Of a stretch of DNA of 64,000 nucleotides, positions 35,691 through 45,425 are shown piece by piece. Source of the DNA: Bacteroidales bacterium (lineage in GTDB: Bacteria > Bacteroidota > Bacteroidia > Bacteroidales > UBA932); assembly GCA_028690215.1 (NCBI GenBank), contig JAQVBQ010000006.1, positions 21,481-85,480 of the forward strand. Reading direction: 5' to 3'. A program made the translations under genes and the position numbers. Under the pieces are notes generated by a model. It did no database searches. It was not told the DNA's origin and saw only the letters and a program-made list of their open reading frames with translations. Within the stretch, counting starts at the first letter, position 1, and every line of letters begins with the position of its first letter.

Positions 35691-35715
35691 AGCTGCCTAA
35701 TTACTTAGACAGCCT
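35691..35715 (-). terminator. Terminator of pgk
   Basis: AGCTGCCTAA (35691-35700) pairs with TTAGACAGCCT (35705-35715) through a 4-nt loop; the single mismatch becomes G-U in minus-strand RNA. A TTTTTTATTG run follows on that strand. It lies 70 bp after the pgk stop, touching repeat C. Confidence 0.72.
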
Positions 35716-35784
35716 TTCTGTTTTCAATTTTCACTCTCGCAAATCTCAGAATTTCATCCGATTGCGAAAAACCTTGGCAAGGTC

Positions 35785-37041
35785 TTACTCTTTAATCGCC
35801 TTAATTCCCGGAAGCTCAAGCCCCTCGAGATACTCAAGCATTGCACCACCACCGGTGGATACATAACTTACCTTATCGGCAAATCCCATTTGAGTAACAG
35901 CAGCAACAGAATCACCACCACCAACGAGCGTGAATACACCCTCTTTTGTTACATCAGCAAGTATGGTTGCAATCTTCTTGGTGCCGACAGCAAATTTCTC
36001 CATTTCGAACACACCGACAGGACCGTTCCAAAGAATAGTCTTGGAAGCACGGATAACCTTCTCCCACTCCTTGATAGAGGATTCAGAGGCATCCATTCCC
36101 TCCCATCCGTCAGGAATTTCATTGCTAGGGCAAACCTTTGTGTTTGCATCGTTACTGAAATCGTCAGCTATCACAACCTCTCCGGAGTAGAAGAGCTTTA
36201 CATTCTTAGCCTTTGCCTTTTCAAGAATAGAGAGTGCAAGCTCCATCTGATCGTCTTCGCAGAGAGACTTTCCGATTTTGCCGCCCTGAGCCTTAACAAA
36301 TGTGTATGCCATTCCGCCGCCGATGATCATATTGTCCACAACGTCAAACAGCTTCTCGATAATGCCAATCTTTGAAGAAACCTTTGCTCCGCCAAGGATT
36401 GCTGTTACAGGGTGTGCAGGAGTCTTCAGCACTTTGTCAATCGCAACAATCTCGCTCTCCATTACATATCCGAACATCTTGTCGTTAGGGAAGTATTTTG
36501 CAATCAAGGCTGTTGATGCGTGAGCCCTGTGTGCAGTTCCGAATGCATCGTTTATATAGCAGTCTGCATATGATGCAAGTCTCTTTGTGAAATCTTTCTG
36601 TTTCTCCTTAATCTCAGCCTTTGCTGCTTTCTTCACCTCCTCTGTTACATCTTCAGCAAGTCCGCGTGGTTTTCCCTCCTCTTCAGCATAGAAACGAAGG
36701 TTCTCAAGAAGAAGCACCTCTCCCGGTTTCAGATTCTTTGAAATCTCTTCTGCTTCAACACCCATACAATCAGGCGCAAACTTGATCTTGGTGCCGAGCT
36801 TCTCCTCTATTGCCGGAATGATATGCTTGAGTGAGTACTTATCTGTCGGTCCTTTTGGTCTTCCAAGGTGTGACATTATTATCAGTGATCCGCCGCCTGC
36901 GAGTACTTTTTTAAGAGTAGGGATGGCAGCGCGGATGCGTGTGTCGTCAGTAATCTGAAACTGTTCGTTCAGAGGAACGTTAAAATCGACACGGACAATC
37001 GCTCTTTTGCCTGTGAAGTCGTAATTATCAATCTTTTGCAT
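35785..37041 (-). CDS. pgk: Phosphoglycerate kinase
   Basis: 418 aa, slightly longer than the usual 390-400 because of a charged insert near residues 125-155 ([17 protein letters not shown]) that I associate with Bacteroidota enzymes. It makes ATP from 1,3-bisphosphoglycerate in glycolysis. Conserved parts: [11 protein letters not shown] at 14-24, [45 protein letters not shown], the GGGMAYTF segment and the C-terminal [12 protein letters not shown] -7 box lies at 37078-37085, and a terminator follows. Confidence 0.96.
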   Translation of the reverse strand: MQKIDNYDFTGKRAIVRVDFNVPLNEQFQITDDTRIRAAIPTLKKVLAGGGSLIIMSHLGRPKGPTDKYSLKHIIPAIEEKLGTKIKFAPDCMGVEAEEISKNLKPGEVLLLENLRFYAEEEGKPRGLAEDVTEEVKKAAKAEIKEKQKDFTKRLASYADCYINDAFGTAHRAHASTALIAKYFPNDKMFGYVMESEIVAIDKVLKTPAHPVTAILGGAKVSSKIGIIEKLFDVVDNMIIGGGMAYTFVKAQGGKIGKSLCEDDQMELALSILEKAKAKNVKLFYSGEVVIADDFSNDANTKVCPSNEIPDGWEGMDASESSIKEWEKVIRASKTILWNGPVGVFEMEKFAVGTKKIATILADVTKEGVFTLVGGGDSVAAVTQMGFADKVSYVSTGGGAMLEYLEGLELPGIKAIKE

Positions 37042-37077
37042 TTGGAAAAATATTTCGTTATCACTCTTTTATCGGGG

Positions 37078-37085
37078 CAAATTTA
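37078..37085 (-). promoter_or_regulatory. Predicted -7 box for pgk
   Basis: Minus-strand TAAATTTG fits TAnnTTTG, 36 bp before the pgk ATG. Confidence 0.45.
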
Positions 37086-37150
37086 GGAATAATCTTAGAA
37101 AAAGTGTTACCTTAGGCGTCATATAATTACACATTTTAAGTTTTTTTGTA

Positions 37151-38080
37151 ATGCTTTTAGAGTATCCTTCCGGTTGGAAAGATTATGAATTGATTGATTC
37201 CGGTGATTTTCAGAAACTTGAACGTTTTGGGAAATACATTTTAATACGTCCCGAACCGAAAGCACTTTGGCAGCCGTCGCTGTCAGAGAGGGAGTGGATG
37301 AGTATGGCTCATACCAAGTTTACCACCGGTGCGGGTTTTGGCAAGGCTGGTAAGGAGGACTCCGGTACATGGCATCCTTTGAAAAAAATGGAGGAGCAGT
37401 GGCCGATTACATACGGCAAAGCCGAATTCTCGTTCAAATTAAGGTTGGGACTTACTTCGTTCAAGCATGTGGGAGTTTTTCCGGAACAAGCGCCGAACTG
37501 GGATTATATATATAAAGAGACCCGAAATCTGGTAGAACAGAGTAACGGAGTAAAACCGAAAATCCTGAACCTGTTTGCCTACACCGGGGCGGCCTCGTTG
37601 GCTGCAAAGGCCGCCGGAGCCGATGTCACCCACCTCGACTCTGTAAAACAGGTTGTCAATTGGTCAAGGGTTAATATGGAGCTAAGCAAGCTTGACAATA
37701 TCCGCTGGGTTATAGAGGACGCCCTCAGGTTTGTGAAACGTGAGGCAAAGAGGGGAAATGTGTACCAGGGAATAATAATGGATCCTCCCGCATACGGCCA
37801 CGGACCGGACGGGGAGCGCTGGAAACTGGATGAGCACCTTTTTGAGATGCTTACAGAGGTCTCCAGAATACTTGCGCCAAAAGATAGTTTTCTGGTGCTC
37901 AATTTGTATTCCAACGGTTATTCGGCGGTATTGGCAGACACTCTTGTCCGGACCTCTTTCCTCAAGAAGGAGAGTCGAGGTGCAACAAGCGTTGCAGAGC
38001 TTCAATATGGCGAACTGGTCCTCAGGGACGGATTTGAAAAAAATCTACCTTTGAGTGTATTCGTAAGGTTAAAAAGATAA
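37151..38080 (+). CDS. Class I SAM-dependent methyltransferase (RlmI-like)
   Basis: 309 aa. SAM site LNLFAYTGAASLAAKAAGADVTHLD near residues 141-164, then IIMDPPAYGHGPDGERW (the DPP motif) near 216. This is the arrangement of rRNA cytosine-C5 methyltransferases of the RlmI/COG1092 group, but the N-terminal segment is shorter and lacks a clear PUA domain, so the target (rRNA or other) is open. It is followed after 21 bp by lgt on the same strand. Confidence 0.8.
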   Translation: MLLEYPSGWKDYELIDSGDFQKLERFGKYILIRPEPKALWQPSLSEREWMSMAHTKFTTGAGFGKAGKEDSGTWHPLKKMEEQWPITYGKAEFSFKLRLGLTSFKHVGVFPEQAPNWDYIYKETRNLVEQSNGVKPKILNLFAYTGAASLAAKAAGADVTHLDSVKQVVNWSRVNMELSKLDNIRWVIEDALRFVKREAKRGNVYQGIIMDPPAYGHGPDGERWKLDEHLFEMLTEVSRILAPKDSFLVLNLYSNGYSAVLADTLVRTSFLKKESRGATSVAELQYGELVLRDGFEKNLPLSVFVRLKR

Positions 38081-38101
38081 ATTAAATCGCAGATAACAAC
38101 T

Positions 38102-38986
38102 ATGCTATCATCACTATCAATAACATGGGCCCCCTCTCCTGAAATTTTTTCAATTGGGCCTGTACATATCAGATATTACAGTATTCTCTTTGTCTCGGGT
38201 TTTATAATCGGCTTCTACATATTCGTGAAGTTTTTCAAGCGTGAGGGGCTTCCGGTGGAGATACTGGATAAACTCCTTTATGCATTGCTTTTTGCTGCGG
38301 TTGTAGGTGCCAGACTGGGCCACTGCCTTTTTTACCAACCTGAATATTACCTCCCGAATCCGATAGAGATTCTGAAGATATGGGAAGGTGGCCTTGCCAG
38401 CCATGGTGGGGCAATAGGCATACTGCTCACAATGTGGTGGTTCGTGGCGAAATATGGTAAAAAATACCGTTTTGACTTCCTCTGGCTCATGGACAGAATC
38501 GGTATCGCAACTGCATTGGCAGGTTGCCTTATCAGGCTCGGGAATCTTATGAATTCTGAGATTTACGGAAATCCGACAGATCTTCCTTGGGGGTTTATTT
38601 TTACCCTAAAAGGCGAGACTGTCCCGAAGCATCCTACTCAACTATACGAGGCTCTCTCTTACCTTGCTCTATTCCTCGTACTCATGTTCATGTACAGGAA
38701 GTGGCTTCCGAAACTTAAGAGGGGTACTCTTTTCGGAATATTCCTCATAGTCCTTTTTGCCGCACGTTTCCTTATCGAGTATGTAAAAGAGCCGCAGGTG
38801 GCATTTGAACAGGGTATGTCTCTAAATATGGGACAGTTGCTGAGTCTTCCGTTTATTCTGGCGGGTATTGCCCTTGTTATTTACAGCATCAAACGAGGGA
38901 AATCGGCTATGATTGAGCCTTTACCTGTTAAACCGGTAACAGGAGTCTCTCCAAAGGAGAGGCGTCCCAAATCTAAAAGAAGCTAA
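38102..38986 (+). CDS. lgt: Prolipoprotein diacylglyceryl transferase
   Basis: 294 aa inner-membrane enzyme that adds diacylglycerol to the lipobox Cys of prolipoproteins; several such lipoproteins are encoded in this window. Seven-helix pattern with signature pieces IWEGGLASHGGAIG near residue 98 and CLIRLGNLMNSEIYGNPTD near 142, the HPTQLYEAL motif near 180, and RFLIEYVKEPQ. The last 25 residues are basic and cytoplasmic. Assignment secure. Confidence 0.94.
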   Translation: MLSSLSITWAPSPEIFSIGPVHIRYYSILFVSGFIIGFYIFVKFFKREGLPVEILDKLLYALLFAAVVGARLGHCLFYQPEYYLPNPIEILKIWEGGLASHGGAIGILLTMWWFVAKYGKKYRFDFLWLMDRIGIATALAGCLIRLGNLMNSEIYGNPTDLPWGFIFTLKGETVPKHPTQLYEALSYLALFLVLMFMYRKWLPKLKRGTLFGIFLIVLFAARFLIEYVKEPQVAFEQGMSLNMGQLLSLPFILAGIALVIYSIKRGKSAMIEPLPVKPVTGVSPKERRPKSKRS

Positions 38987-39011
38987 AATCTAAGGGATAT
39001 AATATTGAGGA

Positions 39012-39461
39012 TTATCCTCGCTCCTGCTCTCTGCGAAGGTCTTTCTCCTTGATTGAGTGTCGCTTGTCGTATTCGCGCTTTCCTTTTGCAAGTGAAATAT
39101 TCAGCTTTGCAAATCCCTTCTCTGAAATAAAGAGTCTTGTGGCAACGATTGTCATACCCTTTTCACGTGTGGCACGGAAGAGCTTCCTGAGCTCCTTAGT
39201 GGTCAGAAGCAATTTGCGGTCACGCCTTGGGTCGTGCTTGTTGAATGAACCCCACCAGTAGTCGGCAATATGCATATTCTTTACAAATAGCTCCTTGCCT
39301 GCAAAATAGCAATAGGAATCGGTCAGCGAGGCTTTTCCTGCACGTATCGATTTGATCTCGGTTCCTGTGAGGACAATGCCTGCAGTAAAGCTTTCAATGA
39401 ATTCATATTCAAATGAAGCTCTCTTGTTTTTTATCTCTATTTTACTCTTTGCTTTTGGCAT
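39012..39461 (-). CDS. smpB: SsrA-binding protein
   Basis: 149 aa (family 150-160). It binds tmRNA and brings it to stalled ribosomes. Conserved: [32 protein letters not shown] near the N-terminus, [11 protein letters not shown], the [11 protein letters not shown] segment and the basic C-terminal tail [16 protein letters not shown]. It is divergent from miaA with only 30 bp between the starts; its -7 box is at 39469-39476. Confidence 0.95.
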   Translation of the reverse strand: MPKAKSKIEIKNKRASFEYEFIESFTAGIVLTGTEIKSIRAGKASLTDSYCYFAGKELFVKNMHIADYWWGSFNKHDPRRDRKLLLTTKELRKLFRATREKGMTIVATRLFISEKGFAKLNISLAKGKREYDKRHSIKEKDLRREQERG

Positions 39462-39468
39462 GGGAGTG

Positions 39469-39476
39469 CAAAAATA
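39469..39476 (-). promoter_or_regulatory. Predicted -7 box for smpB
   Basis: Minus-strand TATTTTTG fits TAnnTTTG exactly; only 7 nt separate it from the smpB ATG at 39461, predicting a leaderless or nearly leaderless transcript. Confidence 0.45.
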
Positions 39477-39479
39477 GTG

Positions 39480-39487
39480 TAAATTTG
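39480..39487 (+). promoter_or_regulatory. Predicted -7 box for miaA
   Basis: TAAATTTG fits TAnnTTTG; TTTG at 39454-39457 is 22 bp upstream. Only 4 nt separate the box from the miaA ATG at 39492. Confidence 0.4.
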
Positions 39488-39491
39488 TCGA

Positions 39492-40358
39492 ATGAACGAA
39501 GATTTGATCTGCATATTAGGTCCAACTGCCTCAGGTAAGACAAAATACGCCGTTAACCTGGCACACAGGATTGGGGGAGAGATCATCTCTGCAGATTCCA
39601 GACAAGTTTACAAGGGCATGGATATAGGTACGGGAAAGGATCTTGCCGAGTATACTGTTGATGGGATTTCCATACCTTATCATCTGATCGATATTGTGGA
39701 TGCGGGAGAAAAATATAACCTCTTCAGGTATCAGCAGGATTTTCTGAAGGTCTATTCAGAAATCAGGGAGAGGGGTAAGGTACCGGTATTGTGTGGTGGC
39801 ACAGGTTTATATATCGATGCGGTAACAAAAGGGTACTCAATGGCTGAGGTTCCGGAAAACAAGGAGCTTCGCTCTGAACTCGAACAACTGACCATGGAGG
39901 AGCTGGTAAAAATGCTGGATGGAATGAAGTCCATGCACAACACGACTGACGTTGATACAAAGAAGAGAGCAATAAGGGCCATAGAGATAGAGAAGTATCA
40001 GCAAAGCCACCCTGAAATGAGAAGAAGCGAGGGATTTCCGCTTAACACCAGATTTATCGGAATGCTTGTGAGCAGGGAGGAGAGAGTGAGAAGGATTGAC
40101 AAAAGGCTGAAAGAGAGGCTTGAGGGAGGAATGATAGAGGAGGTCAGGAGACTGCTGGAAAAGGGAATCTCTCCAGAAGATCTTATCTATTACGGACTGG
40201 AGTATAAGTTTGTCACACTCTTTATTATCGGTAAACTTACATATAGTGAGATGGAGAGTCAATTAGCAACTGCTATCCATCAGTTTGCCAAGAGGCAGAT
40301 GACATGGTTCAGAGGGATGGAGAGAAGGGGTGTCCTGATTGAGTGGGTAGAGCCTTAA
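39492..40358 (+). CDS. miaA: tRNA dimethylallyltransferase
   Basis: 288 aa (family about 300). It transfers the isopentenyl group to A37 of tRNAs reading UNN codons. P-loop GPTASGKT at residues 9-16; [18 protein letters not shown] (the substrate-binding loop), [13 protein letters not shown], and the C-terminal [10 protein letters not shown] motif. It begins 30 bp from divergent smpB; the two -7 boxes lie within this gap. cstA follows after 24 bp. Confidence 0.92.
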   Translation: MNEDLICILGPTASGKTKYAVNLAHRIGGEIISADSRQVYKGMDIGTGKDLAEYTVDGISIPYHLIDIVDAGEKYNLFRYQQDFLKVYSEIRERGKVPVLCGGTGLYIDAVTKGYSMAEVPENKELRSELEQLTMEELVKMLDGMKSMHNTTDVDTKKRAIRAIEIEKYQQSHPEMRRSEGFPLNTRFIGMLVSREERVRRIDKRLKERLEGGMIEEVRRLLEKGISPEDLIYYGLEYKFVTLFIIGKLTYSEMESQLATAIHQFAKRQMTWFRGMERRGVLIEWVEP

Positions 40359-40382
40359 ATTGAACTTAAATTTAATTGATAT

Positions 40383-41840
40383 ATGATTACCTTCATTGTG
40401 TGCATACTCATCCTGATTGGTGGGTATCTTGTCTACGGCAAAGTCGTGGAACGATTCTTCGGAGCTTCATCTGCAAACATTACTCCTGTTAAGAGGCTGG
40501 CTGATAATGTCGACTATAAGGAGTTGAAACCCTGGAGGATATTTGTAATTCAATTTCTAAACATTGCAGGTCTCGGCCCTATCTTTGGTGCCATACTGGG
40601 TGCCGTCTACGGCCCTATGGCCTATTTATGGATTGTCTTAGGTTGTATCTTTATGGGTGCATCTCATGACTATTTTTCTGGGATGCTTTCAATCAGAAAT
40701 GATGGAAAGAGCCTTCCTGAACTGGTAGGCCGCTATCTCGGAACCTGGCCTCGCAAGATTCTGACATTTTTTACAGCTTTTCTTCTTATCGGAGTTGGAG
40801 TTGCCTTTGTCACTGGACCGGCCGACCTGATGAGTATGCTTACTGGTATGAACAAAATCTACTGGCTTTATATAATTTTTGGGTATTACATACTTGCAAC
40901 ATTGCTCCCAATAGACAAAATCATTGGAGCAATATATCCATATTTCGGTGCTACTTTGCTTTTTATGGCCGTTGCGGTAGCCGGATCAATGATCTTCATG
41001 AGCTTTAACGGTTCTCTTCAGATGACAGAGCTTACCTTTAACTCTTTCCGCAACTTCCATTCAAATCCTGATACAAATATACTCTTCCCGATGATGTTCG
41101 TGGTTATCTCCTGCGGGGCGATATCCGGATTCCATGCGACACAATCCCCTATGATGGCAAGGTGTATGACCGATGAGAAATACGGACGCCCATGCTTTTA
41201 CGGAGCAATGATAAGTGAGGGTATTGTAGCCTTGATATGGGCAACAGCAGCTATCAGCTATTTCGGTGGTCCGGACGGATTGAATGCCGCAGCTGCAGCC
41301 GGTAAGACTCCTGCTATTATGGTTAATGAAATCTGCAATACCTGGCTTGGAAAATTCGGAGCTGCTATTGCTATAGTCGGGGTTGTGATTTGTCCTATTA
41401 CTTCAGGAGATACAGCTTTCCGCAGCCTTAGACTCATAATCGCAGACGCTTTGAAATTCAAACAGGGGCCAATTAGGAACCGTCTGATAGTTGCAGTCCC
41501 TATTTTCGTTATAGCATACATCCTGACACAGGTAGACTTCTCGACAATATGGAAATTTGTGGGAATTGGCAACCAGATGCTTGCTGCCATTATCTTGTGG
41601 ACAGCCTCATCATACCTTGTATCGGTTAAGAAACCTCACTGGATTATGTCTATCCCGGCAACCTTCATTACATATATATGTGCCTCATATTTTGTTGTTG
41701 CGCCACACTCGGTAGGAGGGCTGGCACTTGGTATGAACACTGCCTATATTGTAGGTGGTGTAGTAGCTCTAGGTGTGGTTGTTCTCTTTAACTTAATGAT
41801 AGTCAAAAAACAAAATAAGCAATTAGAAATTTTAAAATGA
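40383..41840 (+). CDS. cstA: Carbon starvation protein A family transporter
   Basis: 485 aa integral membrane protein with about 13-14 helices, shorter than the 700-aa enterobacterial CstA/BtsT, as is common in Bacteroidota. Family motifs: GYLVYGKVVERFFG, IAGLGPIFGAILGAVYGP, GASHDYFSGMLSIRNDG, GAISGFHATQSPMMARCM and ITSGDTAFRSLR. Relatives import peptides or pyruvate; which applies here is unknown. The stop overlaps the next ATG by 4 bp, so it is coupled to the SGNH hydrolase gene. Confidence 0.92.
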   Translation: MITFIVCILILIGGYLVYGKVVERFFGASSANITPVKRLADNVDYKELKPWRIFVIQFLNIAGLGPIFGAILGAVYGPMAYLWIVLGCIFMGASHDYFSGMLSIRNDGKSLPELVGRYLGTWPRKILTFFTAFLLIGVGVAFVTGPADLMSMLTGMNKIYWLYIIFGYYILATLLPIDKIIGAIYPYFGATLLFMAVAVAGSMIFMSFNGSLQMTELTFNSFRNFHSNPDTNILFPMMFVVISCGAISGFHATQSPMMARCMTDEKYGRPCFYGAMISEGIVALIWATAAISYFGGPDGLNAAAAAGKTPAIMVNEICNTWLGKFGAAIAIVGVVICPITSGDTAFRSLRLIIADALKFKQGPIRNRLIVAVPIFVIAYILTQVDFSTIWKFVGIGNQMLAAIILWTASSYLVSVKKPHWIMSIPATFITYICASYFVVAPHSVGGLALGMNTAYIVGGVVALGVVVLFNLMIVKKQNKQLEILK

Positions 41841-42925
41841 GAAAATTTTCCATTCTTTTGATCACCCTGTCTCTTACATTATTTGTGACAAGGGCTACAG
41901 CACAGAAACCTGAAAACATGAAATATACCGATGCAAAGGAGCTTATGTTACTTGGCAAAGGTTTCACCAACACTGACTCTTACTATACCCGTCTGCCTGT
42001 AGATCTTAAAGATGAGATTAGACCCGAAGTATGGAGTCTCGGAAAGAATTCGGCAGGACTTGCGGTGAGGTTCTCTTCAAACAGTACTGCAATAGCTGTT
42101 AAATGGACCGTCATGAATAATTTCCGGATGAACCACATGCCGGAGACTGGCATCAAAGGGGTAGATCTCTACACTCTTGAGGATGACGGAAAGTGGTATT
42201 ATATGGGAACCGGTCGCCCTACCGGTAAGGAAAATTCTTCGGTGCTGATCAGCAACATGGAGGCTAAACAAAGAGAGTACATAGCCTATCTTCCGCTGTA
42301 TGACGGGACAGAAAAATTGGAGATAGGGGTGGATTCGACAGCAAACCTCACAAAACCTCAAAGAGATGTTCTGGTAAAAAAAGATAACGATGATGCAATA
42401 TTGATTTACGGAACAAGTATTACACAGGGTGGCTGTGCATCGCGTCCCGGGATGGTCTACTCCTCAATAATCGGCAGGATGTTGGGCAGAGAGGTTATCA
42501 ATCTCGGATTTTCAGGAAATGCCAAAATGGACAAATCGTTGGCAAAAGCAATCTGCAGAGTCAATACAAACACTATTGTCCTCGATTGCCTTCCTAATAC
42601 AACAGCACAAATGCTCAGAGACAGCGCTTATACTTTTATCAGAATGATACTGGACGCCAAACCCGCAGCTAAAATCTATATGGTGGAGAATCCGAGATTT
42701 CCTTATCTGAGATATAACAAGGAGAGGATAAAGGAGCTATCGGAGGAGGATCTGGTGTGGAAATCAATATATGAAAGGTTCAGAAAGGAGAAATGTCGCA
42801 ATATCTATTATATTAAGGGTAAGGAACTTGCCGGGACTGACAATGAGGCCACTGTTGACGGTGTACATATGACTGACCTGGGATTTCTCCGCTATGCTAT
42901 TGAACTTTGTAAATATATAAGGTGA
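41837..42925 (+). CDS. SGNH hydrolase with N-terminal beta domain, exported
   Basis: 362 aa. Signal peptide to about residue 22 (FVTRATAQ), then an N-terminal beta-sandwich domain (VWSLGKNSAGLAVRFSSNSTAIAVKW) and a C-terminal SGNH domain: YGTSITQGG (nucleophile Ser), VINLGFSGNAKMD, VLDCLPNT and DGVHMTDLGF (Asp-x-x-His). Such two-domain enzymes are often carbohydrate or lipid-ester deacetylases; the substrate is unknown. Coupled to cstA by a 4-bp overlap. Confidence 0.85.
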   Translation: MRKFSILLITLSLTLFVTRATAQKPENMKYTDAKELMLLGKGFTNTDSYYTRLPVDLKDEIRPEVWSLGKNSAGLAVRFSSNSTAIAVKWTVMNNFRMNHMPETGIKGVDLYTLEDDGKWYYMGTGRPTGKENSSVLISNMEAKQREYIAYLPLYDGTEKLEIGVDSTANLTKPQRDVLVKKDNDDAILIYGTSITQGGCASRPGMVYSSIIGRMLGREVINLGFSGNAKMDKSLAKAICRVNTNTIVLDCLPNTTAQMLRDSAYTFIRMILDAKPAAKIYMVENPRFPYLRYNKERIKELSEEDLVWKSIYERFRKEKCRNIYYIKGKELAGTDNEATVDGVHMTDLGFLRYAIELCKYIR

Positions 42926-42928
42926 GAA

Positions 42929-42959
42929 TTTGCCTGTTATATATTTATAGTTACATTTG
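42929..42959 (+). promoter_or_regulatory. Predicted promoter for the M28 peptidase gene
   Basis: TTTG at 42929-42932 and TACATTTG at 42952-42959 with a 19-bp spacer, a full match to the Bacteroidota consensus, 20 bp before the ATG at 42980. Confidence 0.6.
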
Positions 42960-42979
42960 TCGCTCATTAACAATTTGAT

Positions 42980-44548
42980 ATGAAGAGAATTCTGAAAATT
43001 GCCGCAATATTTATTGCTGGAATGGCTTTTTCATCAGAGCTGAGCGCACAGAAGGCAGATAAAGGCGCACTCACAATAACACCTGCCAGGATTAAAGAAT
43101 ATGTTGACTATCTGGCTTCAGACTCGCTAAAGGGGAGAAAAACTCCGGGAAAGGAACTCGACCTTGCAGCAGATTATATAGCTGAAAAGTTCAGGGATTT
43201 CGGACTGGAAACAGTCGGGGGGAGCTACTTCCAAAACATACCATATATCTCTCAGGATCTGGATGTGAATAATACCAGCCTTACTATAGACGGGGCAGAG
43301 TTTGAGCTTAAAAGTGACTTTATACCATTTGAAGCTGCATCTGAAATGAATCCGGAGGGACATTTCAAAACTGAGATAGTTTTTGCCGGTTACGGCATCA
43401 CAGCTCCTGAATATGGTTATGATGACTATGCTGGTCTGGATGTTAAGGGCAAGATTGTACTGGTACTTAAGTCCGAGCCCCGTAAGAGTGATCCGGACTC
43501 TCCTTTTGCAGGTTCAAATGAGACAAGGCACTCCAGATTGAGTACCAAGGTTCGGAATGCTAAAGTGCATGGGGCGATAGGATTGTTTTTTGTAACAGAT
43601 CCGTTGAACTATATGATGCTCAAGCCGCAGGGATACCCATGGTCCAGCCTTTCTAAGTTTATGAAAGGGGGTAACATACAGTTTCATGTTGATACCAGAG
43701 TTGAAGGAGCAATTCCTGCCATTCATGTCGGAGAGAAGGTTATCGTTAAGTTGTTCGGCAGCATCGATTCGCTTAAAGCTATTCAGGCCGGGATCGACAA
43801 AGAGCTAAAACCTAACTCGTTCCTTATTGGCAATAGCAGTTGTGAACTTAATGTCTCTCTTATCACTATTTCAACAAGTGCCAGAAATGTTGTCGGTATG
43901 ATAAAAGGTTCTGACAAGAAGTTAAGGAGTGAGGTGGTAATTATCGGCGGTCACTACGACCATGTGGGTTACAACCTTCAACATAAAGAGGGAGAGGATT
44001 ATATCTACAATGGTGCAGATGACAACGCCTCAGGTACTGCCGGTGTCATGGCTGTTGCAAAAGCTTTTGCCGCAAACAGGAAAGCTCCTGCCAGAAGTCT
44101 GTTTTTCATATGTTTTGCAGGTGAGGAGATGGGGCTTATCGGTTCTGATTATTATACCGAACACCCGTTGCTTCCGGTTGAAGAAAGCGTGGCAATGTTG
44201 AATATGGATATGATAGGACGTAATGGCTCTGACACTTTACAGATTGAAGGGGCTGACCTCAACCCGGATCTTCGTGATATTATGCTCAAGGAAAATGTCG
44301 ACCTGGGGCTAAAGTATGTGCCTACCGGAAATGAGATGATGAACAGAAGTGACCATTACAATTTTTTTAAATTGGGTATCACAGCTGTGGATATAACAGG
44401 GGGGTTACATCCGGATTATCACACAGTAAGGGATAACCCGGACAAACTTGATTGTGACAAAGCATCAAGAATTGCCCGACTTGTTTACAGGACAGCAAAG
44501 GTTATTGCCGGCGAGAGCAGGCGCTACAGGGTGGAACCACTCAACTAG
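42980..44548 (+). CDS. M28 family zinc aminopeptidase, exported
   Basis: 522 aa. Signal peptide to about residue 24 (SSELSAQ). A PA-like insert occupies the middle of the N-terminal half (FAGYGITAPEYGYDDYAGLDVKGKIVLV-type strand). Two-zinc site: GGHYDHVG (His), GADDNASGT (bridging Asp), CFAGEEMGLIGS (Glu-Glu), LNMDMIGR (Asp) and SDHYNF (His), all in family order. It probably trims peptides in the periplasm or outside. Transcribed from the promoter at 42929-42959, and followed after 31 bp by a secreted protein. Confidence 0.9.
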   Translation: MKRILKIAAIFIAGMAFSSELSAQKADKGALTITPARIKEYVDYLASDSLKGRKTPGKELDLAADYIAEKFRDFGLETVGGSYFQNIPYISQDLDVNNTSLTIDGAEFELKSDFIPFEAASEMNPEGHFKTEIVFAGYGITAPEYGYDDYAGLDVKGKIVLVLKSEPRKSDPDSPFAGSNETRHSRLSTKVRNAKVHGAIGLFFVTDPLNYMMLKPQGYPWSSLSKFMKGGNIQFHVDTRVEGAIPAIHVGEKVIVKLFGSIDSLKAIQAGIDKELKPNSFLIGNSSCELNVSLITISTSARNVVGMIKGSDKKLRSEVVIIGGHYDHVGYNLQHKEGEDYIYNGADDNASGTAGVMAVAKAFAANRKAPARSLFFICFAGEEMGLIGSDYYTEHPLLPVEESVAMLNMDMIGRNGSDTLQIEGADLNPDLRDIMLKENVDLGLKYVPTGNEMMNRSDHYNFFKLGITAVDITGGLHPDYHTVRDNPDKLDCDKASRIARLVYRTAKVIAGESRRYRVEPLN

Positions 44549-44579
44549 TGAATTTTAATTAATCTAACAATAAGAAAGT

Positions 44580-45410
44580 ATGAAAAAGATTTTATCAGTA
44601 ATGGCAATGGTTATTGCCCTGACCTTAATGTGCAATAATACCTATGCTCAGGATGCTGTTACCCTGAAATATAACTTCAAAGAGGGTAAGGCATACAAGA
44701 CTGTTACCAAGGTAATCACAACCACAACACAGTCTATGATGGGGCAAGAGATGAAGTTTGACGTAATAATTGATATGCAGTCAGACATGAGTGTTACAAA
44801 AGTTGATTCAGAAGGAAACACTTCTATGCTCATCAATCTTAAGGGAAATACAGAGATGAATCTTCCTGAGGCAGCAGGAGGGAAGAAGAGTGAAACCTTT
44901 ACAAATGAGGCAATCAATGCAACATTTGCACCTGACGGCAAGTCTGTTAACCAGACAATGGTTGACAAAGATGGAAATAGTGTAAGTGTAAAGGATTATA
45001 TAAAGCTTACCGAACTGCCAAGTAAAGCACTCAAGGCCGGTGACACTTGGCAGGATAAAAGAGTTGACACTGTTGCTAACTCTGCATCACCAATAGCAGT
45101 CATTACTACAATCGACACTAAATACTCCGTTGTTGGCAAAGAAGTTGTGAATGGTGTTGAGCTGTTCAAGATTGCTTTTGATGGTACGTTGGAAATTTCC
45201 GGAAAGGGAAGTCAGATGGGTATGGAGATGGTAATGGAAGGAACAGGCGCAACAAAGGGATTCTACTACTATAACCCAGCAATTTCAATAGTTGTAAATG
45301 CTGAGAGTCTGATTGAGATGAACACAAACATTAATGTCAGTGGTCCTCAAAGCATGACAATCCCTATGAGTCAGACAATTAAAGTAACTTCCACCACAGA
45401 GGCTCTTTAA
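44580..45410 (+). CDS. Exported beta-rich protein (DUF6263-like), unknown function
   Basis: 276 aa. Signal peptide to about residue 23 (CNNTYAQ). The mature protein is rich in Thr, Met, Lys and alternating strands (VTLKYNFKEGKAYKTVTKVITTTTQ; LPSKALKAGDTWQDKRVDTV; TKGFYYYNPAISIVVNAESLIEMNTN), the pattern of DUF6263-type exported proteins; the family name is from memory and needs a search. No catalytic motif. It ends tail to tail with the channel gene, 15 bp apart. Confidence 0.68.
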   Translation: MKKILSVMAMVIALTLMCNNTYAQDAVTLKYNFKEGKAYKTVTKVITTTTQSMMGQEMKFDVIIDMQSDMSVTKVDSEGNTSMLINLKGNTEMNLPEAAGGKKSETFTNEAINATFAPDGKSVNQTMVDKDGNSVSVKDYIKLTELPSKALKAGDTWQDKRVDTVANSASPIAVITTIDTKYSVVGKEVVNGVELFKIAFDGTLEISGKGSQMGMEMVMEGTGATKGFYYYNPAISIVVNAESLIEMNTNINVSGPQSMTIPMSQTIKVTSTTEAL

Positions 45411-45425
45411 TAATCTGCTTAATTA

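Noticed and set aside
29598..35784. Complete insertion sequence or transposon
   Set aside because: No transposase, integrase or recombinase coding frame is present in or near the repeats.
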